Shown: positions 35,781 through 49,062 of the stretch, one piece after another | Layout of the letters: each line of letters begins with the position of its first letter | Position numbering within the stretch: the stretch's first letter is position 1 | Notes under the pieces: model-generated | What the model saw: only the letters and a program-made list of their open reading frames with translations | The model's database searches: none | What the model was told of the DNA's origin: nothing | Position numbers and translations under genes: made by a program | NCBI GenBank assembly: GCA_902729315.2 | Contig: LR746269.1 | Span: 5,673,501-5,737,500 of the forward strand | Direction: 5' to 3' | DNA length: 64,000 nt | From: Spirodela intermedia | Taxonomy: Eukaryota > Streptophyta > Magnoliopsida > Alismatales > Araceae

Positions 35781-36966
35781 TTGTTTGAAAATTTCATAAC
35801 TTACTTATATATAATTCAAACAAATGCCTAGGGCTCCCCACCGCCTCCGTCCTCCATAAAACATGATCGTTCGTCTCGCCAAGTGTGTATGGTTTCGCTC
35901 AAATCTACTTCCACAACTCTTTGTCTGCACGTTTGATCTTCCCGCCGACGTCACGTCCGTAAGCGAGACCCGAGGTCGCGCGCGGGTTCCCTATGTTCTG
36001 CCGTTGATTTTGCTCCTTCTCCTGGGGGATGGTTTTTTTTTACATATCCAGGAACTAGTTTTTTTTGGTGTTGCGTAGTTTCTTCACTGCTGTGTGGGAC
36101 TAGGGTTTATGCTGTTCTATGCTTAGTTCTCTATGAGGACGTAGCCTCTCGCCAATCTTTCGGTTTTCCTCAGATCTCTCTCTCTCTCTCTCTCTCGCTC
36201 GCTTTCTCTCTTTCTTCATTTTTTAACTTTCTCTGAGAACCTTGCCATTTCGTCCATTGTGGTTTCATTACGTGTCAAGTGAATGTATCATGCTCCGGAA
36301 CTCATCCTAATGGAGCAGATTCCCTGTGCTTATATTACTGTTACGATACACTAGGGCACATTTCTGCACGTTTGACACCCTTGCCTGAAGTAGAAAGACT
36401 TTTTGTTTTAGAGTTGTCTGCCAATAACATATTTGCGTATTCACACTATCTATCTGTACGATGTGTATGCCGTGAATGAAGATGAATGCAAAATAGCGCC
36501 TGCAATTGGGCGGCCATTAAATGGAAATTCCATATGCTTGCTAGATTTTCGTGATATTAATGAGGAATACTGCAAGCCAAAGTCGCTTCTTTCGTATACT
36601 AATTTGTGAGTGGGTGGCAATGTTCAACATGTAAAAAATATTGAATCTCACTAATCCTGCTGGGTATTACATGGTCATTTTTTCTATCCTGCTGGGTATG
36701 ATACATATTACTATTTTTTTCTTTCTTGATGCATTCATTGGGACGATGTCCCTTCAATCATTGTTAACTGTATCATTGCTATATTCATTGCATCATTGTT
36801 ATTGAAGAGACCAATTTATATGCCTAGTGAACAGGTGCCTCTTTTGTAGATTTACCTTTCTTTCTACCTGCGTGCCGTATTTATTACTTATTCCTTTCCT
36901 TTTTACATGCTCGTTTATGTGGGCGTCTTTTCTGTTTTCAGGCTGACTTGTAATTTTTCGAGCCAT
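35781..36966 (+). other. Probable 5' UTR, leader intron and promoter of the RING/Q-rich gene
   Basis: The stretch becomes T-rich on the plus strand from about 36,000, as in transcribed plant introns, and a CT microsatellite lies at 36175-36196. The bases before the ATG (CTGTTTTCAGGCTGACTTG) contain a good 3' splice site about 25 bp upstream, so a leader intron probably ends there. The first exon cannot be fixed. Confidence 0.45.
36175..36196. repeat. (CT)n microsatellite
   Basis: A CT run of about 22 bp in the presumed leader region of the RING/Q-rich gene. Confidence 0.88.
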
Positions 36967-39900
36967 ATGGGTTTCGATAACGAGTGCATATTGAATATCC
37001 AATCACTTCCTGGTGAATATTTTTGTCCAGTATGCCGCACACTTGTCTACCCAAACGAAGCATTACAGACGCCGTGCACTCATCTCTTCTGCAAACCATG
37101 CTTGGCCTACATTGTTGCAACGACTTCCGCCTGTCCTTACGACGGATATCTGGTGTCAGAGGCAGATGCCAAGGTTTGAAAATCTTGTTCCAGATGTATA
37201 TTCCCCCCCCCCTCTCTCTTGAATGGCTTCTCTCACATTAGCTTTCTGCAACAACATATCCAGCCTCTAGTTGAATCAAACAAGCTGATCGCTGAGGCTA
37301 TCGAAAAGATACAAGTGCACTGTCTCTATCATAGGAGTGGGTGCCAATGGCAAGGAACACTATCTGAATGCATTACTCATTGCACAAGTTGTACCTTCGG
37401 AAACTCCCCTGTCGTGTGCAACAGATGTGGTGCACAAATCGTACATCGCCAAGTACAGGAGCATGCCCAGATCTGCCCAGTGAGTTAGGCAATCCCCTAT
37501 TTTTCTCCTATGTTTAATTTTGTACTTCGCGACTGTAAGTATACATGTGGAAGTGCAGGGTGTCCAGCCTCAGGCACAGCAGGCGGATGATGTGCAGCCT
37601 CAGGCTTCAGCTGTGCAGAACCAGGGTGAGTCTCAGCCAGTGGCTCTTGCATCTCAGGAATCATCCTCCCAGCCTGTAGTGAGTTCTGGAACTCCCACTC
37701 CTGGTGCTACCACCGCAGCTGCCGTGGCTACTTCCACAGTTCCTACCGTAGGCCCTACTACAGATCCCGCTGCAACAGCTGTAGCTCCTGCTGGTCCAGT
37801 CCAAGACCAAGGTCAGCCTAGTGTTGCCTCACAACCACAAGTTGTACCGCAGGTTCCAACACAGGAGCAGTGGTACCAGCAGTATCAGCAGTACCAGCAG
37901 TATTATCAGCAATACCCTGGATTTGACCCATATCAGCAGCAGTACCAACAGTATGGCTATTATCAGCAGCAAGTTCAACAACAGTATCCGCAAGCATATG
38001 GGCAATCCCATCCAGTGCAGGGGCAGCAGCATTCTCAGGTGCACGCTCAGCAACATCCTCAGACACAGCATCAAGCACATCCGCAACAAGTTCAACAGCA
38101 ATATCCACAAGCGTATGGGCAATCCCATCCAGTTCAGGGGCAGCAGCATCCTCAGGTTCACGGTCAGCAACATCCCCAGACACAACCTCAAGCACATCCG
38201 CAACAACTTTCTCTTCCCCAGGTGCAATCCCATTCCCATAACCAAACCGTACCAGTCGGTCAGCAGCCCCAAACACAAGCACTGCAAAGCGTGGAACAAC
38301 CAATTCATGCACAAATTCAGCAGCAGCAAATGCACCCATCGACACAGTCACAAGTTCTGGTTCAGCCAATGGGGCAACAACAAAGCCAGATCCCTCAGCT
38401 TCAGCCCCATTCTTTTCCTCATGGACAGCCTCCTCATCTTCAACATCAGCCGCGTCCACAACAGCAACAGCAAATGGTTGGGCAAAATCAACCTGGGCAA
38501 CCCCAACAGCAACCACCGAATGCTCAGTCACATCCTAATTTTCATGGTCAGACACAATCACGACCTCCAGCTCAGCAACCCCGACTGCATATGCAGTCCC
38601 AACCTCATCCTCGACCCCATTCCATTTCTCAGCCTCCTCTGCAGTCGCAACTGCAGACCCAGGCCCAATCTCAGTCCCTGCACCAGCCACATCCACTGCA
38701 CCAAGCTCCTCCCCAGTCTCAATTGCATCATCTTCAGGGTCAACCACAGCCCCAGCCCCATCCCCAGCCCCAGCCCCAGCTGCATACTGCTCCAGCCCAT
38801 ACTGTGACAGGTCATCAGTCTTTTCCTCAACCGCATCTTCAACCTCAAATGGCAGGTGCTACCGCACATCAGCGTCCCATGCACCTGTATCCTCTGCAGC
38901 ATGGGGTACCACAACAGCAACATCAGCATCCTTCTCCGATGCCTAACCAATTCCCACACCAGCAGCCACCGCAATCCCAAATGCGCCCCCCCCAATCTCA
39001 GATGCCAGTTCAGGGTCAACAACTAGCACCTATTTCTTCAATGCAAGGTCCTCATCAGCATTTCCCCCCTGGACAACAACAAGCTCACCACTTGCCACAC
39101 TTGCCACATCTGCAGGTTCATAACCAGGTTCGCCACCCACCAAATATCCACGCTCCACAGCATCCTAACGTTTCTCACCAGCAGCCACAAACTTCTTCTC
39201 ATCATAATCAGGTGCATCCTCTGGGATCTTTCCCACCTCAGCCTCACATTCCCACCCAGCATAACTTACGCCCCCCTGGCCAATTGTATTTGCAGCAACC
39301 ACTCAATCAACCTCAGTTACAGCCTGCGAGTCAAACAATTCCCCAGCCTGTTTTGCCAAATCATGCCTTGGCACATCAGGAATTTAAACTGTCTCCTGGG
39401 GGTTTGGATGTTCGGTCGCGTGTTTCTTCAGAAAATCCCACTGCAGATCCCCGTCCTCCCTTAGAGTCTGGAGGCCAAGAGTCCGCACTACCTTCATCTC
39501 CTGCTAGTTTAAAGCCTTTCAATGGTGAGAAGGAAGCAGATGCTAACTTAGGTAAAACTGCCCTTCGGCAATTTGATGTGGCATCGGATAAAACTGACGA
39601 CGTTTCAGAGGATTCAAAGATTCTTAACGCTGAGGCTCATATTATGGATGAGGAAAACGAAGATAAAGTGGCTGAACGGGTTGACAAGGAAAATGCTGGA
39701 TATGTTGCCGATGAAGAGGGCTCCGCCTCTGTTCAAAACGATGACGTTTCTGAGGCTAAGACTTTTGTGAAGGACGATGTAACTGGCTCATCTGAACATT
39801 CTCCGAATAGAGTTTCACTTGAGCACAATGATGGTGAGAAGAAGTCTGTTGAGGTCGAAGGAACTGAGAGCAAGTCAGATGGAGGTGATAAAAATTTGAT

Positions 39901-42512
39901 GGTTCGACATGGTCAAGTGGTGGATTCAGCAAAATTCCCAATGCATGATGACACTAGCAGAAATCTTCCATCTCAAGTTACAGCTGAAAAGGCTCCTCAC
40001 CAGTTGGCTCATCAGGAATCTACCAATAGTGGTGAAAAACTCATCATGCAAGGGCCGCGTAGGGAACCAATAGGTGCACCCCCTGCTCATGACAGGGCTA
40101 TTCCTGGTTATCCTGACAGAAATGTTCCCGTTTTCCCTAGCCAGGGTCCTTCATCTGGTGATCCTAGACAGTTTCCCCCTCCAGCTCAGATGCAGCCTAA
40201 TTCTAATGTTGTTGGACCTCATTCACATCCTCCTCTATTGCATGGCCAGGAAAGATATCTCCAGCAGGCTCCTCCTCCTGGTCCTCATTATACGCAAGAC
40301 ATTTCATCACAGAGGCCTCCTGCACCAGAGAGGATGCTGCCTAAGCAGATGCCTTACCTTGGTCCCAAGCAAGAAAGATTGTTCCAAGAGCCAACCCAAG
40401 GAATACCGCCTCATGGACAACCATTGGCATCAAGCCAAATGAGACCTTCTCTCATGTCCTTCAATCCAGATCCTCTTCAGACGTCATTAGGGAAACATCC
40501 GCCAGGTGGATTTCCTGGTTCACATTCATCTTTAGGGCGAGGTCCACCCTCGTTTGTGCCGCCAGTGGGGTCTCAACTGCAAAGTCAAGGTTTCGTCGTA
40601 CCATCTCATGATGCTTCTGGCATGTCAAGAATTTCTCAGGTGGAGCCGTATGCTGGAATACCTATGTCAGGGCCACCTGCTGGGTCTTTTGGTACAGCTG
40701 CTGCCATGAATGGCAGAGGACCCCCTACTCATGTTGAGGGACAACTGATTCGATCGCATCAACCTGGTCCTTATGATGGTCGGCAGCCTGATCACAATCA
40801 GGCATTGGAGAGTTTTCCTCATGGAAAGCAACCAGCGGCTCAGTCAAGTGTGATGGCGATGAATGGTTTGCCAGGTAGGGCTGATCCTTCTTTATCACAA
40901 GCTGCAGTGGGGGAACGATTTATTTCAGAAGAGAGGTACAAGTCGATGGCAGATGAGGGATTCAGGCCATCTGCAGATGACCATTTTAGACCATATGTGG
41001 ATCCGGTTAGACGAGTAGTTGATAGAAGAGATTTTGAGGAGGATCTTAAGCAGTTCCCTAGGCCATCTGATTTGGAATCTGAAGGGGGTGCAAAGTTTGG
41101 AAATTATGCAACTTCATCGATGCCTCTTGATAGGAGTTCACGTGCTTTGGGTCTTGATGGTGCATCTAGGTCGTTTGATAGAGGAATGCAAGCCTTCGGG
41201 CAAGAAGGGGCGCCCAGAATTAGACTAAATAGTCCAGTCTCTTCTAGGTCAGTGCCTCTTTACAAGTCTGGTGGCCCTCTTCCAGTCAACAGTGATAGTT
41301 CATCAATGCGTCCAATGGAAAACATGGAGAGACAAAGATCCTTTGATCTCAGTGATGACCATTCTGGAAGGAAGGGTGATACTGCTCTTCCTAACTTTCA
41401 TAGACCTGGCTCAGACTTTGGCCGTCATCGTATTGATAGCCTACATCTGTTGAGAAGTCCTGGAATTGAACTTTCTGGCCTACCACCTAATAGATTCGGG
41501 AGCATTGCCCATGGGCTTGTTGGTCGAACCCTTGCTGAGGATTTTGTTGTGAGAGATCTACCAGCATCGGGTGAGCTATACTAGCTACGCAGTCTTACCT
41601 GTCTTGTTAGCTATGCATTTCATGAAATCATTCTATCTACTTCTCTCCCAGGTATGCTACCTAGCCATTTTCGCCGAGGTGATGGAGAAGTTTTGAGAAT
41701 GGGAAATCAACTTGGTTCTGGCAACATGCCAGGAATGAGGGTTGGTGATCTTGATGGTCGTGATATGATGCCTAGTCAAATGCGCAGTGGTGACCCCCTT
41801 GGAGCTGGAGCTGGAAGTTTTCACAACCATTTACCTGTGGGTGAATTGGCTGGTCTAGAAAATGTTCCTCCGCATCTGTATTCAAGGGATTTCTCTCGCT
41901 TTGGTGATTTTCCTCCGCATGATTTCCCTAATGAGCCTCGTGGTTTAAGTTCTGTGAGTATCCATTTTTATTCTTTTGAAAGATATCTGTTCATGAGCGT
42001 GATACGATAGTCGGATTGGAGTAGAGAAGTTTTTATCTTTGTTTCGGTGTGTAATTTCTATAGTACTGCTGATTGTATGGCATCCTTGACCCCTCTTGTT
42101 TTTTGATGTTTAGGGCTCTTTCCAAGGTGGGCAGGATCCACTAGATAATTCTAGAAAGAGAAAGCAAGGGAGCATAGGTTGGTGTCGGATATGCAAGGTT
42201 GATTGTGAGACTGTTGAAGGTCTGGATTTGCATTCTCAAACTACGGAGCACCAGAAGAGAGCTATGGACATTGTGTTAAGCATAAAACAAGACAATGCTA
42301 AGAAGCAGAAGTTGTAAGTTATTTTCTGAACATACTGTCTGCTGTAAGTTCTTACTTTTCGTTATTGTATGTGTTGTGGTTATGTTCACGCCTAAAAATG
42401 GTTTAATATGGTGTGAAGTTCTGATTCCTCTTCCTTCAGGTCTTCCGAAGAGCATGAAGAATCAAACAAGTCACGAAAAGCTGGTTTTGAGGGCCGTCCT
42501 AGTAGACGCTAG
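36967..42512 (+). CDS. RING-finger / TRAF-like zinc-finger / Gln-Pro-His-rich / C-terminal C2H2 (matrin-type) protein, 6 coding exons
   Basis: Exons are 36967-37173, 37264-37479, 37559-41570, 41652-41953, 42114-42313 and 42440-42512, totalling 5,010 bp or 1,669 residues, all GT-AG and in phase. Residues 20-59 form a RING-like finger with C20-x2-C23, C37-x-H39-x2-C42-x2-C45 and CPYD (C56, D59), a C3HC3D pattern. Residues 70-141 are a TRAF-type Cys/His region (CLYHRSGCQWQGTL, ICP end). Residues about 142-640 are extremely rich in Gln, Pro and His, with duplicated units around QQQYPQAYGQSHPVQGQQ. A Glu/Asp/Lys-rich stretch and a long Pro/Gly/Arg disordered part follow. Near the end come a basic RKRK and a C1603-x2-C1606-x12-H1619-x5-H1625 finger of matrin type. 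A nuclear RING ubiquitin ligase or RNA-linked scaffold is a guess from the domains only. I know of similar uncharacterised plant proteins but no named function. Confidence 0.88.
37975..38210 (+). repeat. Tandem internal coding duplication in the Gln-rich segment
   Basis: The block beginning CAACAACAGTATCCGCAAGC at about 37976 recurs at about 38093 with few changes. The repeat unit of about 117 bp encodes the QQYPQAYGQSHPVQGQQH...HPQ unit twice, in frame. Confidence 0.85.
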
Positions 42513-43742
42513 TGTTTGGTAGCTTGCAATAGCCATGTTTTCTTGTCAATCACATATAATTTCTTTCTTGATGGGTTTCTTTTGTATCAGAGATACAGTC
42601 GTCTGCATCATCCGTATGAATTTTATCGCCTAGTTGATTTCTCAGCTTCTTTTTTCAGGTAATTGTTACAATTTGTTGGGGGTGGTGCTTTGGAATAGAA
42701 GTTGTGGCACACTAAAGTTAGTGGATAAGTGTGAGTTGTTCAGCTACTACAAAATGTTTTCCCCTTTTCTTATTGAGTTGACAGTTGAGGCTGTATTTTT
42801 GTCATCAGAGTTGTGCTTTTGCTATTAACGAATTTATGTTCACAGCTGCTTTTTGCTGGTTGTTGTTAATTTTGTATTTTCTAACTTTCACTGTTTTGAT
42901 TCATGGAATCTATTTTGGATGTATCTATAAATTACCCTGGGGGTGCATTTTTTTTTCTGGTAATATGTATATTCGCATGGGCTGTGAGATACTGCTTTCG
43001 TACTCAGATCCTGCGAGTAGAATGGTCTGTATAGCAATGTGTGACTTCAGTTTCCCCAAGATTCTTGGTTAGTTGGTTTGCCGACCAAGGCCTGGTCTTC
43101 TTACTCCTGCTACTGCAGGTGGGGTATGGATGGGTTCTTGTGATTTGACATCTTCCCAGTTTAGCACATGTGTCATCTTTATTTTTCTTTTTCCCATCGA
43201 TGATGTCTTATTTGTGGCTTTTATACAGCCATAATTTAACGTGATATTTTTCTTTTCCCTTGAAATAAAATATCTCCACGCTTTTTGATTGTGGACCACT
43301 TGTATTTGAACTGCTTTAGATGAACTCAGATCCAGCGTTTTCAATACTTAGATGAACGCTTTAGACATTGACGATGTCTTATTATTCGTTCATGAAGAAC
43401 GGATTTAGATTTATTCAACGTGGTCGTCTATTGGGTAGATAATTTTCTGTGGGCGATCATTTCAAGCAAAATGCCTGCTTTGAGTACTGAATCGTTTACT
43501 AAACAGTGATGGTTGCTGGCTGGTATACCAAACTATTCATAGGAAATGAATTAGTGGAATAATTAAGTTGGCGCTGGGAAAACTTGTACTGTTTCAATGG
43601 AATATTGGACATAATACGCTTGTTATGTCCTGTTAAATTCTTCTGTATCAGTCATGCAAATCTGTTTCTGTTGCTGTTTTCAGTAGGTTGTGTTTAGTTT
43701 CTTTATTTTTGCACTCTGACAATAGAGAATGAGAACTTAATG

Positions 43743-43905
43743 AAAGAAACACAATTAATTATGTATGTGTCAATTTCATTAAAGCGAGCATAATTAGTGT
43801 ACTACCCATATAAAATTTAAAATTTTCGTATTGAAACACGGTTAATTATTTGTCGATTTCATTAAAATGAACATAACTAGTTTGCTTTCCACATCAAAAA
43901 TGTTA
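43743..43905 (+). repeat. Diverged tandem duplication, unit about 90 bp
   Basis: GAAACACAATTAATTATGTA at about 43745 and GAAACACGGTTAATTATTTG at about 43833 start two copies. Both continue with a TCAATTTCATTAAA-like or TCGATTTCATTAAA-like core, then CATAA(T/C)TAGT and a CCCATATAAAA-like or CCACATCAAAA-like end. Confidence 0.75.
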
Positions 43906-45139
43906 ACTTTTTTAACTTTTTAGTATAATGATGTGCATATCTAGATTTAAATGAGTCTATTAGATGTAATGACCATGTCTTCGGATTAGTGCCGCGGGTT
44001 GGTTTGGAAGTCTTTTCATGATGTCGATAAATATAGAATTTCCCCACTTCACATTTTGTGAGAAGTTCGGGTGCTTGTGAAATAAATTGGTCTTTTGTCC
44101 GTTTTTTTTGCTATTTCTATACATTGTGCAACACAGACACTGGAGTTTCTTCATAAATAATTACATAGTTAGACCTAGTGGAAAGTTAATTTCGTTGTTA
44201 AGTATTGTGGGTTGCTTCTCTTTTATCTCTAAATATTATGGTATTATGTGCATTATCTAATATTAACTGCCGTTGTTAAAGTCATTCCATGTGAAGTATC
44301 ATGCAATGCTGTGTTGTGAGCTCAGCGTCCTAGTTCGTTGGGTTAGCTCTTGTGCTCGCGATTATGGTTAAGAATGTTGACTAAGTTTCAAATCGGGAGT
44401 TCCGAGTGGCGTGATCAGAAGACTGTGTCATAACCATGCCGCATCCGTTCGGAAAACTCTTTTACGAATGCTTGTGGAGTTGACCATATTATTATTGTCA
44501 GAACCATCTTAGGGATACGCCAGTGAAGATGTTCTTCGTTTCTGTCATCATAACCATCTTAGAAATTTCATATGTTTCAGAGATGGGATTGGGGTCTAAA
44601 AATCTTGAAAATAATGGAGCTGAACGGCTGCATCACTTTTGTGTGAAGTGTTGATGTCTGGTTCTAGGAGTCTATTCGTGCCTGTACTGTAATGCAACCT
44701 ATCACACAAGCTGTGTCTTTTGTGGGAGTTTTTCTGAGGCTTGTTTTGTCCACACTACCACATGATCAGTAGATTTGTCATGGAGAGGATGCTGATTAGA
44801 AAAGAGTTACCAATTCCCTGATATGTTGGATTTTAATGTGGCCTTGATGGGTAAGATATTGAAGTTGCTGTGATTAAGATGCTGGGAGGGATACAGTACC
44901 CTAGTCATTGCCTGGTAGAAGGTAATGTGGGATCATCTTTCTTTTAGGTGGACATGGTTACCGCCGTTTTGATATGCGATCTTTTGTGAACAAAATGGGG
45001 TAAATAGTAGAAATGAAGTGATCCTATGGAATGGGTCAGTCAGCCAAACTCAGGAAAGAGTCATCCGGCTTTGTTTCTTCGGTGTTGAAATAGATCTGTA
45101 TATCCTTTTTGTAGGGATCTGTACGATGTTAGATGATTT

Positions 45140-45154
45140 CCCCCCCCCCCCCCC
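45140..45154. repeat. Poly-C run of about 15
   Basis: A homopolymer in otherwise AT-rich DNA; its exact length may be unreliable. Confidence 0.85.
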
Positions 45155-48100
45155 GTGCAGCTGTTCGAGTCATTTAAGACACGTTAGATTCTGACAGTAT
45201 CTATTTCATCGATATGTGGCGTCCACATGGACCTTTGTTCAGTGCAGTGTACCGCAATAGACGATGCAATACCTCAACGCAGTGTATATATATATTTATA
45301 GATAGACATTTGAAGATGGCGTGAGTCATAATCAACATGCTTTAGCATCAGTATTCAGATTACACATAGAAATGTCTAAGATAGCAGAGATGGTTGGATT
45401 TGTATATTCTTTTTGAACAAATTCTACCTGATAAACTAATGTTCATTTTTTCTCTCACTACCCACTAAACTAACGATCCTTTCTCATCGACGCTTAGTTG
45501 ATCTGCTATTATTTGACACTCACTGTTGGGTTTGTCTTTCTTTGTACTCCGATTGCCTTCCTGAGAATGAACCACCGTCTTTTCCTTCATGTCACCTGAA
45601 AATAGATATCAACGTCCTATTTGCGTACGTGCTTCGCTGAAAATTCGCTCAGCAGTATTTACCTTTCGTCTGGAGTTGAGAACTTGTCTCCTAAAAAATA
45701 AACTAAGTTGAGAAAGTCTGTTCGCCAATTTTTTTCCAAGGACACTGCCGACTAATTGTACAAGGAAACAGTGGGTGATAGAAACTTTTAGAACAAATAG
45801 ATGAACATTGTTCAGAAGAACATCACAGTAGACTATAACAATTTAGACTGATTCCGTTGATATTTGGAGAAAAGTTGAAATTTGTCATTGTTCTGAAAGG
45901 CATGAGTACGAGTACGAGTACTCTATTTGGAGATATAGTATGAGTCCTTTGCACTTCATGTGCTCAAAAAGACCGTAGGTAGAGATTCTTTCATCGTATA
46001 GGGGAATGTTTGATGAAACCAATTAGACTTGCATATCCTGTGATTGTTTCTCAGCAGGTGTGAGTATCTTGTTCAGGCATCAGTGTTAGAGACCTTTGAT
46101 GTTCGTTTCTTTTACTCTTATCCCACAAGGGTTAGGGAGATACAATGATTGCTGAATAGCGATTTCACCCGAGATGTTTCTAGTTCCCCAGGAATTGAAT
46201 GATAGAAAGTAAACTATATTTTACTTTGGAGAATTTATCTATCTTAAAATAGACTAGTTAAATTTTCTGCTTAATGTTGATGATCATTGTTAACGGAAAT
46301 TTCATAAAAATTACTACTATTATTTCAAAGTGTGACTCTGTAATTGTGTGTTTTTTCTGGGTCATTAGAGTGTTCGTGGAAGGAAGATTTGTTTAATTGC
46401 ATGATGTTATAAAATGGATTTCTTTAGTTACTTCTGATGGATGATCAGTGGTTTTTTTGACAAATATTATTATAGTAATTTTCAATAAGGTTGTTCTTGT
46501 GTAGCAGTCTTTCTCAAACACCTTAATGTTATCAGGCGGGGGTTTTCCTTTTCATGTGCTGTGGACTTTGCAATTTCCTTTTGTTGGAGGTGCTTATTCC
46601 ACATCTATTTCAATGTTGCGATTTTCTTTATTTTCGATTTTTCTTCTTTTCTTCTCTAGCTTCCCTACTGGGTGGTCTAAAGTTGTATGGTCTATCATTA
46701 GAGAAACTTCTTGGTATTTTTCTTGAGGTAGATAGTCAATTTTAAAATTCATTCTTTTCAGGCATTATTTGAGGCACTATGAGGCATCCGAAGTTGCTGC
46801 GTGAGGCAATTTGCAGTTTTTCAAGAAATGTCCCTGGATCCTATAGGTTTTTTCTGGCATAAAGATTACTTAATTATTCCACAATTGTGAGTAACTTTTA
46901 ACAGAGTGTTGTTGATCTCGGATTTATAGGGTTAACTGGCCATGTCAATGGTTTTTATTTTTTACTGATTGACTTATATTTCTGATCCTGTCGACTTGAT
47001 TGTTTTTTCTATAGTTTTTTTTTACCCTTTATCTCTAAGTATTCTACAATCTATTTCTTTGTGCTAGAAGTACGTTTATGTCTAGGTTCAATACTTAAGC
47101 ATAATTTGATAAGCGAAAACATTAGCCAAGCTCCCTCTCTTTTATGGCTCCCCTTGGTTGCTAGATTCATTCAGTTTTTATTAAGGTTAACTTCAGGAAC
47201 TGTTCTGTTTTAAAAGGACATTCTATGATCATGCTAGGATGTAAAAGGACACCATATTTACGTTAGAAACAACACAAGATAGGATGTCCTAATAAACTTT
47301 CGTTTACTGGGATTACAAATCATTAGGAGTTGTTGTCCTTCTTGGTCATCCTTATCTGATGTGTCCCTCTTGTCTGTCCTGAGGATTCTGGACTACTTTA
47401 CACCATCGGGTAGGATGGTCTGATGGAATGAATTTATGGTGCTCTGGGAGAGCTGTTACATAAGTCTGCATCCTGGAGGGAGATAACTACATGAGATTTT
47501 AGCTGCTGGATTGGTTTAGAGCCTTCAAAAGCAGCGGAAATCTCTTTGGGAAAATGTAGTCGTTAGCTTTGTGTATGCTTGGAATTATCATATTTTGTGA
47601 GGCTTAAAGAAAGTAAGATAGCAGAAACTGTGAGGATTTTCCCTTCGGACTCGATAGAAAAATCTTTCTCCGTTTTCCTTTTAAGTGAAAATTTTTGGTA
47701 TTAGTTCCATGTGGGAATCTTCTTTTCTGATCAACAAGAAGAAGGGAGTGATCATCATGGCTTCTTAGTGGTCATGAAATACAGAAAGAATAGTCGTATG
47801 GTTTATCTTTGAGAAGGTTTTAGTTGTCCTTTAGATAGGTTCGCCCATGGGCTTTTCTTATTCTTTGTGCTTGAACTTGGTGTCTATTAGATTCTTTATT
47901 ATGTTGTTTTTACTTAGTGAGTTTAGCATGTGGTGTATGTGTTATTTATCAAATATGTTGCGTTTATTCTCTTAATTTAAATTATTTTAATATATTTATA
48001 GAGTATTTACCTTTTTTGATTAAGCATTAGTTGGTCGCCTTAAAAACCCAATAATCATTAGGTCTAAGATGGCTAGTTAAACGAAACGGTTCTGAGAATT

Positions 48101-48345
48101 GTAGCTCTGATGGTTTCTTCTCCGCATGGTTCAGTGGAGTATTTCGTATTAACAATGTTGTCTAGGATAACCTGAGTGAAGATTTGGTGAAGACTTTTCT
48201 CCTGTGTGCGTCCTGTGGCTTCTTTTAGTCACAGCAATCCTGTCTTCTAGTTGGATGGAGTTTCTTGTTTTACAAGGGAAGGGAGTTTGATGGTATTTGT
48301 AAATTTTTGGAATGACCTTCTCGTTTAATTCCTTTTCACCCCATT

Positions 48346-48376
48346 TTTGGTTTATTGTTTTTGACAATAAACCAAA
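48346..48376. repeat. Perfect 12-bp inverted repeat with a 7-nt loop
   Basis: TTTGGTTTATTG (48346-48357) is followed after seven bases by its exact complement CAATAAACCAAA (48365-48376). On the plus strand it would form a 12-bp hairpin. It could be an element terminus, a hairpin in a transcript or chance. Confidence 0.85.
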
Positions 48377-48700
48377 TCTGATTTTTTTTGGGAGCATATA
48401 TGAGGCAGATTTTGGGAACCCAGGAAGATGTTATCTATTAGTTAATTTTCTGAATGGATGACTACAATGGTAGCTAGTACAGCCGTACACTGTATGTTTT
48501 GAATGGAGCCTGCCATCAATCCACATTGAAATTTAGGAAATGGTGTGCGTTCGCTAGTGAGACGCACTTTTACTTCTTAATCTACACCTGAGTTACACTT
48601 GAATGTTTTCGTTCACCTGAGTGGTCGAATGAATGTGATGTGTCGGACTACTTGACATGCCTGATAGAATGGGTCCTTAATCACGGGTGTTTCTGTTTCG

Positions 48701-49062
48701 GGACCGTACAACTCTCGGTTGCTCTCAAACTTTGTGCTATACAGCATCGATGATGAGCTTCTCATTGTTATCCTTGCACTATGATTTCTAATGAAGAAAA
48801 ACATGGGGAAATATGTTCTGAGATGCGTTTCACTCCTATCAAGTGAAAGTTTTGTGCTCTTTTGTCACTTGTTAATTGATTAATGGCTTTGTTTATACCT
48901 GTGTTTTATTCCTACTTGTGGTATTGGGACCTCCCGTTACTGAGATGCTCCCGAAGTTCTTGCTCTGTGTAGACAGCATCAATGATGTGCCCCTCAGCGT
49001 TATCCTTGCACTGCGATTGCTCATGAAGAAAACCATGGGAAAATATACTCTGAGATGCTATT
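48701..49062 (+). repeat. Diverged direct duplication, copies about 232 bp apart
   Basis: Copy 1 (about 48701-48830) and copy 2 (about 48926-49062) share, in order, GGGACC, an ACAGCATC(G/A)ATGATG block, a GTTATCCTTGCACT block, an ATGAAGAAAA(A/C)CATGGG block and a TCTGAGATGC end. By eye roughly three quarters of bases agree. On the plus strand both can be read as similar peptides (MKKxMGKYxLRC), although copy 1 has a stop. Confidence 0.75.

Noticed and set aside
37818-38807. Long frames on both strands within the Gln-rich exon (237 and 328 codons)
   Set aside because: They are frame-shifted readings of CAG/CAA/CCA repeats and have no independent support.
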